NCBI GenBank assembly: GCA_946487985.1
Contig: CAMLUY010000019.1
Span: 1-11,634, forward strand
DNA length: 11,634 nt
Origin: an uncultured Clostridia bacterium
Lineage (GTDB): Bacteria; Bacillota; Clostridia; Christensenellales; UBA1242
Reading direction: 5' to 3'
Part shown: piece by piece, positions 1-7,925 of the stretch
How positions within the stretch are numbered: the stretch's first letter is position 1
Layout: each line of letters begins with the position of its first letter
Program-made: the position numbers and the translations under genes
The notes under the pieces: model-generated
The model's database searches: none
Told to the model about the DNA's origin: nothing
The model's input: only the letters and a program-made list of their open reading frames with translations

Positions 1-24
1 GTTCGAGTCCACTCATCTCTACCA
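1..24 (+). tRNA. 3' end of a tRNA gene, cut by the window start
   Basis: The first 24 bases read as the end of a tRNA: G53, the T-loop TTCGAGT, the 3' half of the T-stem (CCACT), a 7-nt acceptor strand CATCTCT, discriminator A and an encoded CCA. The 5' part lies outside the window, so the anticodon and amino acid cannot be read; the missing 5' acceptor strand should be AGAGATG. A terminator follows 9 nt later, which supports a real transcribed tRNA end. The same segment recurs at 114-137. It could also be a duplicated tRNA fragment like that copy, since its own 5' half is not visible. Confidence 0.6.
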
Positions 25-33
25 AAGGTAAAG

Positions 34-57
34 AGTGGACGAGTCCACTTTTTTTTA
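34..57 (+). terminator. Rho-independent terminator after the tRNA 3' end
   Basis: AGTGGA (34-39) and TCCACT (44-49) form a 6-bp stem with a CGAG loop, followed directly by a T run. Confidence 0.7.
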
Positions 58-113
58 TTTTGAAACCCCACCGAGGTATGAGCGAAGCGAATATAAGTAT
101 ACCTCGGTCGGTG

Positions 114-137
114 GTTCGAGTCCACTCATCTCTACCA
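114..137 (+). pseudogene. Duplicated tRNA 3'-end fragment
   Basis: This is identical to the tRNA tail at 1-24, and here a complete T-stem can be seen (GGTGG at 110-114 with CCACT). A full tRNA ending at 137 would start near 62 (or near 50 with a long variable arm) and need AGAGATG as its 5' acceptor strand. Neither place has it, so this is a remnant rather than a working tRNA. Confidence 0.65.
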
Positions 138-145
138 AAGGTAAA

Positions 146-169
146 GAGTGGACGAGCCCACTCTTTTTT
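146..169 (+). terminator. Rho-independent terminator, second copy
   Basis: GAGTGG (146-151) pairs with CCACTC (158-163), followed by six Ts. The T-to-C change relative to the first copy breaks one pair of the original stem, but a register shift restores a perfect 6-bp stem. Confidence 0.65.
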
Positions 170-235
170 GTTCTTCCCACCGAGAAATGAGCGAAGTGTT
201 GCCTTTTGAAAGTAATATTTGTCAACCGAATTACA

Positions 236-244
236 TGTTATAAT
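236..244 (+). promoter_or_regulatory. Possible extended -10 promoter element
   Basis: TGT immediately before TATAAT (239-244) is a consensus extended -10. No -35 hexamer lies at normal spacing (TTGTCA at 219-224 is only 14 bp away). It may give a second, longer transcript of the hydrolase at 345. Confidence 0.35.
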
Positions 245-298
245 TTTGGCTTGACCGATTTGTTTCCTAAAAGTGTATGAATAACTTTTGGATTTTGA

Positions 299-328
299 TT
301 GGCTTTAATAAGCAACTTGTGCTATACT
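299..328 (+). promoter_or_regulatory. Promoter of the SGNH hydrolase gene
   Basis: TTGGCT (299-304), an 18-bp spacer and TATACT (323-328) preceded by TGC (extended -10). The predicted transcript starts near 335, very close to the ribosome binding site AAGGAG (334-339). Transcription from the upstream element at 236-244 would leave a longer 5' UTR. Confidence 0.45.
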
Positions 329-344
329 AAGCCAAGGAGTTGAT

Positions 345-2129
345 ATGAAAAAGATTTCAATTTTTTCGGGGTTACTGCTGTGTCTGTCCTTTTTGCTTCT
401 GCCAGTTTTGAATGTGGCAACTTTTGCAGTGGCAGAAAGCCAGCAATCGGCAAACATTACATATTTTGCATTCGGTGATTCAATTACCGAGGGCACAGTC
501 ATCACGAAAAACGGCGACGATGGGAATGAGAATTTGCTTGAAAAAGTTGACGATGATGGCAGCAATTACTACACCAAAAACAGATATGCCGATGTGCTTG
601 TAAACCAGCTTGAAGCCCAAGGCGTGCATGTGAATTATCAAAACCATGCTGACGCAAGCGATAAACTTGACGATTTTGTCAATGTCTATCAGAGCGTTGA
701 TGGGCTTGACGAAGCGACCTTGGTCACAGTCTGCATAGGCGCAAACGATATTTTGGGGCAGGCAGTTGCGGCAATCCAAACAGGACTGCAAAGCGTTTTG
801 CTTGACATCGTTGCAGGAACAGCGACAAGCGAACAAGTGCAAGCGACGATAGTTGAAAATATTGAAACATCTATGGCCGAAGGCGCAGAATACTTTTACA
901 ACAATTTTGAAAATCAGCTGGGACAATTCTTGGCAAACATTAATGACAGGGCCAATGTAGTAGTAACAACAGTGTATAATCCATACCAGGACGTGGTGCT
1001 GAAGCTGAACCTTCAAATAGATTATTTCATTCAAAGAAATGTGACAATATCGATAGACTTCTCATCGCTCACTGAAAAATATCTGAGCGCAACAGGGGCT
1101 TTTGAGCACACGATAAACAAAACAATTTCAGATGCGGTCAGCAGGCTGCAATCAAGTGGCGAAGTGCAAAACTTGACCCTTGTCGACATATATAATTCTT
1201 TTGACAGCGTGTACAGTTCAGAGGGCATCAACAGTTACAAAGATTTAATTTTGGTCAAAGATGAAATCAGAAACTCACCATCGTCACCGTATGTGATTTC
1301 GGTCACAGACCCAACAGCGCTTGACGTAAATGCAATTTCAGCCGAGCTGAGCTATTTGCTTGACCCACATCTGACAGACGCTGGGCACCAGCTTTTTTAC
1401 AGCAGTCTTTACTCAGCACTTGATGGAAGCTGCTCGCCAGAAGATTTCACTTTGACGGCGATTAAAAATGGCAGCAGCCAGCCGCTTTCGTTTGAGCAAA
1501 CAAATTACATTCAGGCAGCAAGTGATGAAGAAGTGACTTTGACAAGCTCGACTGATGTATTTCTTGACATACTGTCAGCGTCATCGCTTGTAAGTTCATC
1601 GTCAGAGGCAGGCGCCGAGCATATCCTTCCACTCTCACAACTTTCAAGCGGCAACTATGTGCTTCGGTTTACGCCGACTGGCAGCTCATGCTATTACGAT
1701 GTAGCGCTGGATTTGACATTGACCGAGCCAGAAACGCCGCCTCAGACACCGACTGTAAATGTATACTTAAACCAGAAACCTCTTGAAAATGGTCAATCAT
1801 TGACAACAATTAAAGCTGGCGAAAACATATTCCTGACAACAGATAAAGATGTCTATGTGAAAATTATAAATGGTGACACGGTTGTGAATGGTTTTTGGAC
1901 GACTAACAAAAACCTGCTGTACACATTTGACAACCAAGGCGATTTCAAAATTGAGCTATACGAAAATCAAACTGCTGAAAATCCAATTTTCGAACTTTCG
2001 ATATCTGTAAAATCAACCGCAAAAAGCCCGATACTTACAGCTGTTGTGTTTATCGGTCTGCCAGTGGTGCTGATTGGCACATTTGTCGCAATCTTTATTT
2101 CAAATAAAAAGAAAAAAATGGGCTTTTGA
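345..2129 (+). CDS. Secreted, membrane-anchored SGNH/GDSL-family hydrolase
   Basis: This 594-aa protein belongs to the SGNH/GDSL esterase-lipase family and probably acts on the outer face of the membrane on an ester substrate I cannot specify. Residues 1-30 are a signal peptide (charged start, hydrophobic core, AVA before a likely cut). Block I is GDSITEG with nucleophile Ser46; the block III motif is GAND (132-135, Asn134). The acid/histidine block is DPHLTDAGH (340-348), with His342 in the catalytic position. Residues ~365-555 look like beta-rich accessory domains. Residues ~563-585 are a transmembrane helix followed by a KKKK tail, so the protein is held by a C-terminal anchor. I see no LPXTG, so sortase attachment is unlikely. 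ATG 345 is chosen because AAGGAG lies 5 nt upstream and the signal peptide starts there. The gene is monocistronic, with its own promoter and terminator. Confidence 0.85.
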   Translation: MKKISIFSGLLLCLSFLLLPVLNVATFAVAESQQSANITYFAFGDSITEGTVITKNGDDGNENLLEKVDDDGSNYYTKNRYADVLVNQLEAQGVHVNYQNHADASDKLDDFVNVYQSVDGLDEATLVTVCIGANDILGQAVAAIQTGLQSVLLDIVAGTATSEQVQATIVENIETSMAEGAEYFYNNFENQLGQFLANINDRANVVVTTVYNPYQDVVLKLNLQIDYFIQRNVTISIDFSSLTEKYLSATGAFEHTINKTISDAVSRLQSSGEVQNLTLVDIYNSFDSVYSSEGINSYKDLILVKDEIRNSPSSPYVISVTDPTALDVNAISAELSYLLDPHLTDAGHQLFYSSLYSALDGSCSPEDFTLTAIKNGSSQPLSFEQTNYIQAASDEEVTLTSSTDVFLDILSASSLVSSSSEAGAEHILPLSQLSSGNYVLRFTPTGSSCYYDVALDLTLTEPETPPQTPTVNVYLNQKPLENGQSLTTIKAGENIFLTTDKDVYVKIINGDTVVNGFWTTNKNLLYTFDNQGDFKIELYENQTAENPIFELSISVKSTAKSPILTAVVFIGLPVVLIGTFVAIFISNKKKKMGF

Positions 2130-2180
2130 TAGTGGAAACGCCATTTTGGCTGCACGACAATAAATTTAAAATAGAATAAT

Positions 2181-2232
2181 AAAAAACAAGGCGATAGTGG
2201 AAAAATAAAACCATTGCAACCTTGTTTTTTTT
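2181..2232 (+). terminator. Strong terminator after the hydrolase gene
   Basis: CAAGG (2187-2191) pairs with CCTTG (2220-2224), extended by six A-T pairs and ending in a T run. A small inner hairpin (AGTGG with CCATT) sits in the loop. The A-tract on the 5' side would allow it to work on the - strand as well. It separates the hydrolase from the CRISPR operon. Confidence 0.75.
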
Positions 2233-2306
2233 GTTAAGTCAGTTTGAAAAACAAATAAAATTCAAACACTGAAAAACTTATTTTGAAAAAAGAGTTTGCT
2301 TTTTGC

Positions 2307-2336
2307 TTGTAAACGTGGCTGCATGTCTGATATAAT
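2307..2336 (+). promoter_or_regulatory. Likely cas operon promoter
   Basis: TTGTAA (2307-2312), 18-bp spacer, perfect TATAAT (2331-2336) preceded by TGA (extended -10). Transcription would start near 2343, giving a cas9 5' UTR of about 154 nt. I found no convincing + strand promoter between the tracrRNA gene and cas9, so this is the best candidate. An upstream hairpin GTTTGAA (2242-2248) / TTCAAAC (2261-2267) has no assigned role. Confidence 0.55.
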
Positions 2337-2365
2337 ATTCTCAACAAAAATGACGCATTTTTGAC

Positions 2366-2392
2366 AAAAAAAGAAGAACCTTTCGGTTCTTC
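2366..2392 (-). terminator. Rho-independent terminator of tracrRNA
   Basis: Read on the - strand, GAAGAACC, GAAA loop, GGTTCTTC, then seven Ts. On the + strand the same hairpin is followed by TTCTCGC rather than a T run, so it should not stop cas9 transcription efficiently. Confidence 0.85.
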
Positions 2393-2456
2393 TTCTCGCA
2401 CCCACTGATGCTGTGCTTAGAATAAATGTATTTGAACTCGTTATGTTATTCTAAAC
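2366..2456 (-). ncRNA. tracrRNA for the type II-A system
   Basis: This RNA is encoded opposite to cas9. It pairs with crRNA repeats and forms the Cas9 scaffold. Its anti-repeat covers 2455 down to 2430. Repeat positions 9-24 pair as a 16-bp upper stem (one G-U at position 23), then comes a bulge (GA in the crRNA, GAGU in the tracrRNA), then a lower stem with repeat positions 1-6. This is the usual II-A lower stem, bulge, upper stem layout. Downstream are a small hairpin (GCATC/GGTGC, 2411-2398) and an 8-bp terminator stem with a GAAA loop (2392-2373) ending in a T run at 2372-2366. The start near 2456 is inferred from the promoter and coincides with the edge of the repeat pairing, so the primary transcript of about 91 nt would have almost no 5' extra sequence. 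Confidence 0.9.
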
Positions 2457-2462
2457 ATCATC

Positions 2463-2491
2463 ATTATACCAAATTTTCACAAAGGAGTCAA
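2463..2491 (-). promoter_or_regulatory. tracrRNA promoter
   Basis: On the - strand: TTGACT (2491-2486), exactly 17 bp, TATAAT (2468-2463), with TGG before the -10 (extended). This is close to full sigma-A consensus. The -35 box overlaps the cas9 ribosome binding site AAAGGAG (2481-2487) on the other strand. Confidence 0.8.
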
Positions 2492-2496
2492 GCAAA

Positions 2497-5400
2497 ATGA
2501 AGAAAAACTATTCGATAGCGCTCGATATCGGCGTAGGCAGTGTGGGCTATGCCGTAGTAGATGACAAATACAACCTTGTTCGCATTAAGGGGCAAAAGGC
2601 TTGGGGCGCAAGGCTTTTTGACCAAGCAGAAAGCGCTGCTGACAGACGAACCAAGCGCAGCGGCCGAAGACGCCTTGACAGACGCAAGCTCAAACTTTCC
2701 TGGCTGCAAGAGGTCTTTGCGAGCGAGATTGAACCACTTGATAAGGGCTTTTTGCCGCGAATGAAATACAGCAGTCTTTTTCTTGAAGACAAAGCGCAAA
2801 TGAACGGCCTGCTTAGTTCAAAAGATTCGCTGTTTCACGGAAAAATGAACGGCGAAAATTTTACAGACAGGGATTATTACAAAAAATACCTTACGATTTA
2901 CCATCTCAGAAAGGAATTGACTGAAAAGCCTGCCGATGATGTGAGGCTGCTTTACCTGGCAATCCACAATATTGTCAAGCGCAGGGGACACTTTTTGTAT
3001 GAGGGCGACTACAATCAAAACAGCTCGCTTACATATTCTTTCAATGAACTGATTGATGCCCTGAACGATTTGCTTGACGGCAGCATTTCGCTTAAAAAAA
3101 TTGGCGCTGATACCGAAAAAGACCTTCTTGAAGCGCTGCAAAAATCAAAAGGCATCAAGGACACAAAACAAAAGTATTATCAGATTCTTGGCGCTGCAGA
3201 TAAATTTGAGAAAAAGATTGTTGACGCCATGCTTGACGGTAAAGGCAACACCAAAGATTTTTTTGGTACTGAGGAAAGCGTGAAGTTTGCTTTCGGCGAT
3301 GAAAACTTCGCGGTAGAACAGTATCAAAACCTTTCGGCTCTGTTGTCAGACGAGCAGCTTGTTGTAATCGACAGACTGAACGACATTTACTCGCTTTTGC
3401 AGCTTAAAAAGATACTCGGCGACAATGACTACATCTGTCAGGCTGGTGTGGCTCGCTATGAAACCCATCGCAAGCAGCTTGCTCAGCTGAAAAAATTCAT
3501 CTCAAAGTACTATCCATCGAAAAAGTATGATATGTTCAAAAATCCGCTATCTGAAAAAGTGGACTCAAAAAAGCTCAATTTTGTCAACTATCCTTTGTAC
3601 ATTTCAAACTCCAAGTCTGGTGGGAAAAAGCAGGTGGTGGGACTTGCAAGCGCAAGCGCCAGAACGCGCGAAAACTTTTACAAATACATCAAATCAATTC
3701 TTGCCTGTCCGCCAGAAACTCCTGCCGATGACGAGTTTGAAAAAATAAAAGCCCAAATACTTACAGAAATTGAAAATGACAACTTCATGCTCAGACAGCG
3801 AATAAAGTCCAACGCAGTCTTTCCGCATAAGCTTTATGAAAAAGAGCTTTTGAAAATACTTGAAACCAGCAGTAAAAAATATCCGTTTTTACAGAAAAAA
3901 GATGACTCAGGTCTGACAAATGCAGAAAAAATAGTCAAAATTTTCAATTTCAGAGTGCCATATTTTGTTGGTCCAATCGGCAAGTCAAAGAATGAGGAAA
4001 ATCATTTTGGCTGGGCGCAGAAAGAGAGCGATGAACCGCTCTATCCGTGGACGTTTGAAAAAATAGTAGACTTTGACAAAGCCGAAGACCAATTCATCAA
4101 AAAAATGACCAATAAATGCACATATCTCAAAGATTGCGACGTGCTGCCAAAACAATCAATACTTTATTCGAGTTTCAGAGTCCTGAATGAACTGAATAAA
4201 ATAAAAATCAATGGCAACAGCATTGATGTAAAATTAAAGCAAAACATTTTTGACAACCTCTTCAAACGCAACAAAAAGGTTTCGGTAAAATTGCTGAAAG
4301 AATTTTTGGTTGGCGAAGGCATAATTTCACAGCAAGAAGTCAAAAGCACTGAAATTTCTGGCATTGATAAAGAATTTGCCAACGATATGTCATCATACTT
4401 TACACTTTCGAACATTCTTGGTCAGGATTTTGTAGAGAAAAATATCCAGCTAATTGAAGACATCATACTTTTCCACACCGTAATGAGTGATAAGGCAAGG
4501 TTAGCAAAGCGTTTGCAGCGAATCTATGGGGATGTGCTAGACGAAAACACAATCGCCAAGCTCAAAGGCCTCAACTTTGAAGGCTGGGGCAGGCTGTCAA
4601 AGGAGTTTTTGTCTGATCTGAAATTTGCAAACAAAGCGACAGGCGAATTGACAAGCATTATTGATGAGCTTTACCAGACAAACCAAAACTTGCAAGAAAT
4701 CATCTACAATTCAGACTACACGCTTGGTGATGAACTTGCAAAACGCGAAAAAAAGCTTTCGCAAAACCTGACATATCAGGACGTAAGCGAACTTTACTGC
4801 TCGCCAGCGGTCAAGCGCGGTGTATGGCAGGCGGTAAATATAATAAATGAAATCATTGAGCTCATGGGACAAAAGCCAGACAAGATTTTCGTTGAAGTGA
4901 CACGCCATGATGAAACCAAGGGTGATGCAGGCCGCAAGCTTTCAAGGCGTACAAATCTGCTCGCTCAATATCAATCAAAAAACTTTGCCGATAAGGTCAA
5001 AGAAATCGGCGTAGACCTTGACAGACTTTTCAGCGAGCTGAATGAAAAAGACGATGCGGCTCTTCGAAGTGAGAAGCTTCACCTTTACTTCCTCCAACTT
5101 GGCAAGTGCGCCTACTCGGGCGAGCCGATTGACCTTTCACAGCTTTACAACGAGCACGCCTATGATGTTGACCACATAATACCGCAATCAATCATTAAAG
5201 ATGACAGCATTGACAACAAAGTGCTTGTAAAAAGTGAATACAATAAAAACAAAAGCGATTGCTATCCGATTTCCTCAAAGTTTGATTGGGCAACCAAACA
5301 GCAGGGCTTTTGGCAGATATTACGGCAATGCAACTTAATGTCAGAGGAAAAATATTCAAGGCTTGTCAGAAAGCAACCGTTGTCAGATGCCGAACTGGGC

Positions 5401-6735
5401 GGATTCATTGCAAGGTCGCTTGTTGAAACCAACCAAACAGCAAAAGCGGTGATTGAGCTTTTGAAAAACATTGTTGATGATCCGCGAGATATAGTATACT
5501 CAAAAGCAAAATATGTCAGCGAGTTCAGGAACAAATTTGACATTTACAAATGTCGTGAGGTGAACGATTTACATCATGCCAAGGACGCATACCTCAATGC
5601 CGTTGTTGGCAACATATTGTTCAACAGGTTTACAGATGACCCGAGAAATTTCTACAAAAATGACACAAAAAATAAAAATTTAACAAAAAATATCAAAAAA
5701 TTGTTTGAAAATGAGGTCAAGGATTTTAAAACTGGCGACATCATCTGGAACGGGCAAAAGGATATTGCTCGCATCAAAGATATTGTTTCACATAATGATT
5801 GCAAAATCAGCTATTTGAGCTATTCAAATCAGAACGGCGGATTTTATGATGACACCGTGTATAAAAGCGCAAAAAACGATCCGAAAACCAAGGCTAAAAT
5901 CAGCTTGAAGGGCGAAGGCAATCCTCTTTCTGATTTTGATAAATATGGCGGCTACAACAACATGGCTGCGGCATATTTTATGGTTTTTGAAAGTGATGGC
6001 AAAGGCAAGAAGGGGCAGCCTGCTCCACGGCGAAAGACCATTGAAACACTGCCTATTTACATTTTGCGAAAGTACAGAAACGACCCAGACAAAGACAAGA
6101 AATATTTTGACTATATTGTCTCAACAAACAACCTGAAAAATCCTGTGCTTTTGGTGGACAAGCTGAACATTAAATCTACGCTTGTGATTGGCAAGGGCAG
6201 ATATCTGCTTGCAGGCAAGACGGGCAATAGATATATTTTGCACAACGCCAATGAATGGTTTGTCGAGCCGCAGGACGAGGATTATATTAAAGCAATAGTA
6301 AAATTCATCGACCTTAAAAACCAGAAAAAGACTGACCATTTGGTTGAAGAAAATGGCAAAGTCATTCTTTCACCGAAAACCAAGGACGGCAATAAGGAGA
6401 TTTCGCTGTCGGCCGAGCAGAACATTGCTATCTTTGACATGATGACAAAGCAGCTTGATAAAGACATCTACTCTGGGCTTGCGCTTGAAGGATTCAATGA
6501 GACCTTGAAGTCAAAGCGAGAGAACTTCGAAAAGCTTGATGTTTTTGGTCAAGCAGAAGTTTTGTATCAGATTGTCAAGAGGCTTTCCACGGGTGCAGCC
6601 TTGGCCGACCTCACTTTGATTGGCGGCGCTGGAAATTCAGGTATTATATTGATGAATAAAGACATTACAGATAAAAACGTCAAGGTGGAAATCTTGTCAA
6701 TCACCGGTCTTTTGAAAAAGACCATTATATTGTGA
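2497..6735 (+). CDS. cas9: Cas9 endonuclease, type II-A
   Basis: RNA-guided DNA nuclease of 1412 aa, slightly longer than SpCas9 (1368). Domains in order: RuvC-I with Asp10 (LDIGVGSVG); arginine-rich bridge helix ~50-75 (RRTKRSGRRRLDRR); REC lobe ~76-770, including the conserved FRVPYFVGP block at 485-493; RuvC-II with Glu800 (FVEVTR); HNH with Asp892, His893, Asn907 and Asn916 (DVDHIIPQS); RuvC-III with His1027 and Asp1030 (HHAKDAYLNAVVG); then a PAM-interacting C-terminal domain ending in SITGLLKKTIIL. HNH spacing matches SpCas9 residue for residue, so both strands should be cut. The arginine pair that reads NGG in SpCas9 is absent at the aligned positions, so the PAM probably differs. AAAGGAG 9 nt upstream and Asp10 numbering fix the start. 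It is the first gene of the operon, 7 nt before cas1. Confidence 0.97.
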   Translation: MKKNYSIALDIGVGSVGYAVVDDKYNLVRIKGQKAWGARLFDQAESAADRRTKRSGRRRLDRRKLKLSWLQEVFASEIEPLDKGFLPRMKYSSLFLEDKAQMNGLLSSKDSLFHGKMNGENFTDRDYYKKYLTIYHLRKELTEKPADDVRLLYLAIHNIVKRRGHFLYEGDYNQNSSLTYSFNELIDALNDLLDGSISLKKIGADTEKDLLEALQKSKGIKDTKQKYYQILGAADKFEKKIVDAMLDGKGNTKDFFGTEESVKFAFGDENFAVEQYQNLSALLSDEQLVVIDRLNDIYSLLQLKKILGDNDYICQAGVARYETHRKQLAQLKKFISKYYPSKKYDMFKNPLSEKVDSKKLNFVNYPLYISNSKSGGKKQVVGLASASARTRENFYKYIKSILACPPETPADDEFEKIKAQILTEIENDNFMLRQRIKSNAVFPHKLYEKELLKILETSSKKYPFLQKKDDSGLTNAEKIVKIFNFRVPYFVGPIGKSKNEENHFGWAQKESDEPLYPWTFEKIVDFDKAEDQFIKKMTNKCTYLKDCDVLPKQSILYSSFRVLNELNKIKINGNSIDVKLKQNIFDNLFKRNKKVSVKLLKEFLVGEGIISQQEVKSTEISGIDKEFANDMSSYFTLSNILGQDFVEKNIQLIEDIILFHTVMSDKARLAKRLQRIYGDVLDENTIAKLKGLNFEGWGRLSKEFLSDLKFANKATGELTSIIDELYQTNQNLQEIIYNSDYTLGDELAKREKKLSQNLTYQDVSELYCSPAVKRGVWQAVNIINEIIELMGQKPDKIFVEVTRHDETKGDAGRKLSRRTNLLAQYQSKNFADKVKEIGVDLDRLFSELNEKDDAALRSEKLHLYFLQLGKCAYSGEPIDLSQLYNEHAYDVDHIIPQSIIKDDSIDNKVLVKSEYNKNKSDCYPISSKFDWATKQQGFWQILRQCNLMSEEKYSRLVRKQPLSDAELGGFIARSLVETNQTAKAVIELLKNIVDDPRDIVYSKAKYVSEFRNKFDIYKCREVNDLHHAKDAYLNAVVGNILFNRFTDDPRNFYKNDTKNKNLTKNIKKLFENEVKDFKTGDIIWNGQKDIARIKDIVSHNDCKISYLSYSNQNGGFYDDTVYKSAKNDPKTKAKISLKGEGNPLSDFDKYGGYNNMAAAYFMVFESDGKGKKGQPAPRRKTIETLPIYILRKYRNDPDKDKKYFDYIVSTNNLKNPVLLVDKLNIKSTLVIGKGRYLLAGKTGNRYILHNANEWFVEPQDEDYIKAIVKFIDLKNQKKTDHLVEENGKVILSPKTKDGNKEISLSAEQNIAIFDMMTKQLDKDIYSGLALEGFNETLKSKRENFEKLDVFGQAEVLYQIVKRLSTGAALADLTLIGGAGNSGIILMNKDITDKNVKVEILSITGLLKKTIIL

Positions 6736-6742
6736 GCTGCAA

Positions 6743-7612
6743 ATGGGTTTCCGAACGGTGGTGATAAAAAACAGGTCAAAGCTTGACCTGCGACTCAACT
6801 ATTTGATATGCCGCGGCGAAAGCGAGGTCAAAATTTACATACCTGAAATTTCATATTTAATACTCGAATCGACCGCAATCTCACTGACATGCGCGCTGAT
6901 AAGCGAGCTCAACAAAAACAATGTCAAGATAATTTTTTGCGATGAAAAGCACAACCCTGAAAGCGAGCTGGTGGCGCTGCACAACAACTACAACAGTGTC
7001 AGCAAAATCAAGCAACAAACAGGCTGGTCTGAAAAGGTGAAGGCCAGCCTTTGGCAAAAGATTGTGCAAAAGAAGATATTTCATCAGGCGAAGCATCTTG
7101 AAGAACTTGGCGAAAAGCCATCAGCAGAGCTTCTCAGAAAATATATTGATGGTGTAGTGGCGGGCGATGCGACAAACAGAGAGGGGCATGCTGCAAAAGT
7201 GTACTTTAATTCAATTTTTGGCGTAGACTTCCAAAGGCGCAATGATGGGAAAATCAATGCGGTGCTCAACTATGGCTATGCGGTGCTGCTTGCCTGTTTC
7301 AATCGCGAAATTGTCAGGTCGGGCTATCTGACCCAATTAGGCATTTGGCACAAAAATGAATTCAATCATTTCAATCTATCCTGCGATTTGATGGAGCCAT
7401 TCCGCATAATCATAGACCGAACGGCGGTAAAAATCATCAATGATAAGAATGATGAACGCGATTTCAGATTAAAAATTCTTGATATATTCAATTTGCAACT
7501 ACGAATCAATGGCAAGCAGCAATATCTTGAAAACGCCATTTCAGTGTACTGCCAAAGCGTGTTTGATGCGCTCAATAATGAAAATGTGGAATTGATAAGG
7601 TTTTATGAATAG
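6743..7612 (+). CDS. cas1: CRISPR integrase Cas1
   Basis: The integrase subunit of the Cas1-Cas2 complex that joins new spacers to the leader-proximal repeat; 289 aa, normal for II-A. The opening MGFRTVVIKNRSKLDL is the usual II-A N-terminus and supports this start. Metal-binding residues are visible: Glu147 (NREGHAAK), His203 (LGIWH) and Glu218 (CDLMEPFR), with spacing as in other II-A Cas1 proteins. The start codon lies 7 nt after the cas9 stop with only a weak Shine-Dalgarno (GAGCTG region), so translation is probably coupled to cas9. Its last 8 nt overlap cas2. Confidence 0.96.
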   Translation: MGFRTVVIKNRSKLDLRLNYLICRGESEVKIYIPEISYLILESTAISLTCALISELNKNNVKIIFCDEKHNPESELVALHNNYNSVSKIKQQTGWSEKVKASLWQKIVQKKIFHQAKHLEELGEKPSAELLRKYIDGVVAGDATNREGHAAKVYFNSIFGVDFQRRNDGKINAVLNYGYAVLLACFNREIVRSGYLTQLGIWHKNEFNHFNLSCDLMEPFRIIIDRTAVKIINDKNDERDFRLKILDIFNLQLRINGKQQYLENAISVYCQSVFDALNNENVELIRFYE

Positions 7613-7925
7613 CAGAATTATGAGATTGATTGTATTTTTTGATTTGCCAATGGTTACAAATAAAGACCTTGCCGAATACAGAAACTTTCGCAGATTTTTG
7701 ATAAAAAATGGTTTTATCATGATGCAAGAGTCTGTATACTCTCGGCTTGTTTTGAACAACAACTCTTCGAACTTGCTGAAAAAGCAGATATACAAAAACT
7801 TGCCAGACAGGGGATTGATTCAACTGTTGCAGGTCACCGAAAAACAGTACGCGAGCATAGAGTACCTCAAAGGCAAATCAAAAAGCAACATTATTCAAAC
7901 AAATGACAGGGTGATTACATTATGA
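7605..7925 (+). CDS. cas2: CRISPR adaptation protein Cas2
   Basis: The structural partner of Cas1 in spacer integration, expected to form the dimer that bridges two Cas1 dimers. At 106 aa it has the usual size. The first beta strand MRLIVFFDLP holds the conserved Asp13, followed by the II-A type segment YRNFRRFLIKNGFIMMQESVYS. The start at 7605 overlaps the end of cas1 by 8 nt and matches the longer N-terminus seen in II-A Cas2; an internal ATG at 7620 is a possible alternative. Its stop overlaps the csn2 start in an ATGA. Confidence 0.95.
   Translation: MNSRIMRLIVFFDLPMVTNKDLAEYRNFRRFLIKNGFIMMQESVYSRLVLNNNSSNLLKKQIYKNLPDRGLIQLLQVTEKQYASIEYLKGKSKSNIIQTNDRVITL

Larger units (their letters stand above)
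1..198 (+). repeat. Tandem imperfect repeat built on a tRNA 3' end
   Basis: The segment at 1-49 (tRNA 3' end plus terminator stem) recurs at 114-162 with one base changed, a shift of 113 bp. The stretch starting CCCACCGAG at 67 recurs at 176, and ATGAGCGAAG is shared by 78-87 and 187-196, after which similarity fades. Between the copies, CCGAGGTAT (71-79) and ATACCTCGG (99-107) form a perfect 9-bp hairpin that runs into the second T-arm. This is what the gene-free stretch before the hydrolase mainly contains. Confidence 0.75.

Noticed and set aside
62..137. A complete tRNA gene ending at 137.
   Set aside because: The 5' acceptor strand AGAGATG needed to pair with the 3' end is absent at either expected distance; only the T-arm and acceptor 3' strand are present.
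480..1034. Long - strand open frame of 184 aa inside the hydrolase gene.
   Set aside because: It has no recognisable domain or start signal and is the shadow of a well-supported + strand gene.
2361..2389. TTGACA at 2361-2366 as a -35 box for cas9.
   Set aside because: The position 17 bp downstream reads CGGTTC, which is no -10 box; the site lies in the tracrRNA terminator.
2373..2392. Terminator for + strand transcription before cas9.
   Set aside because: The hairpin is strong but on the + strand is followed by TTCTCGC; the T run is on the - strand side, which fits the tracrRNA end instead.
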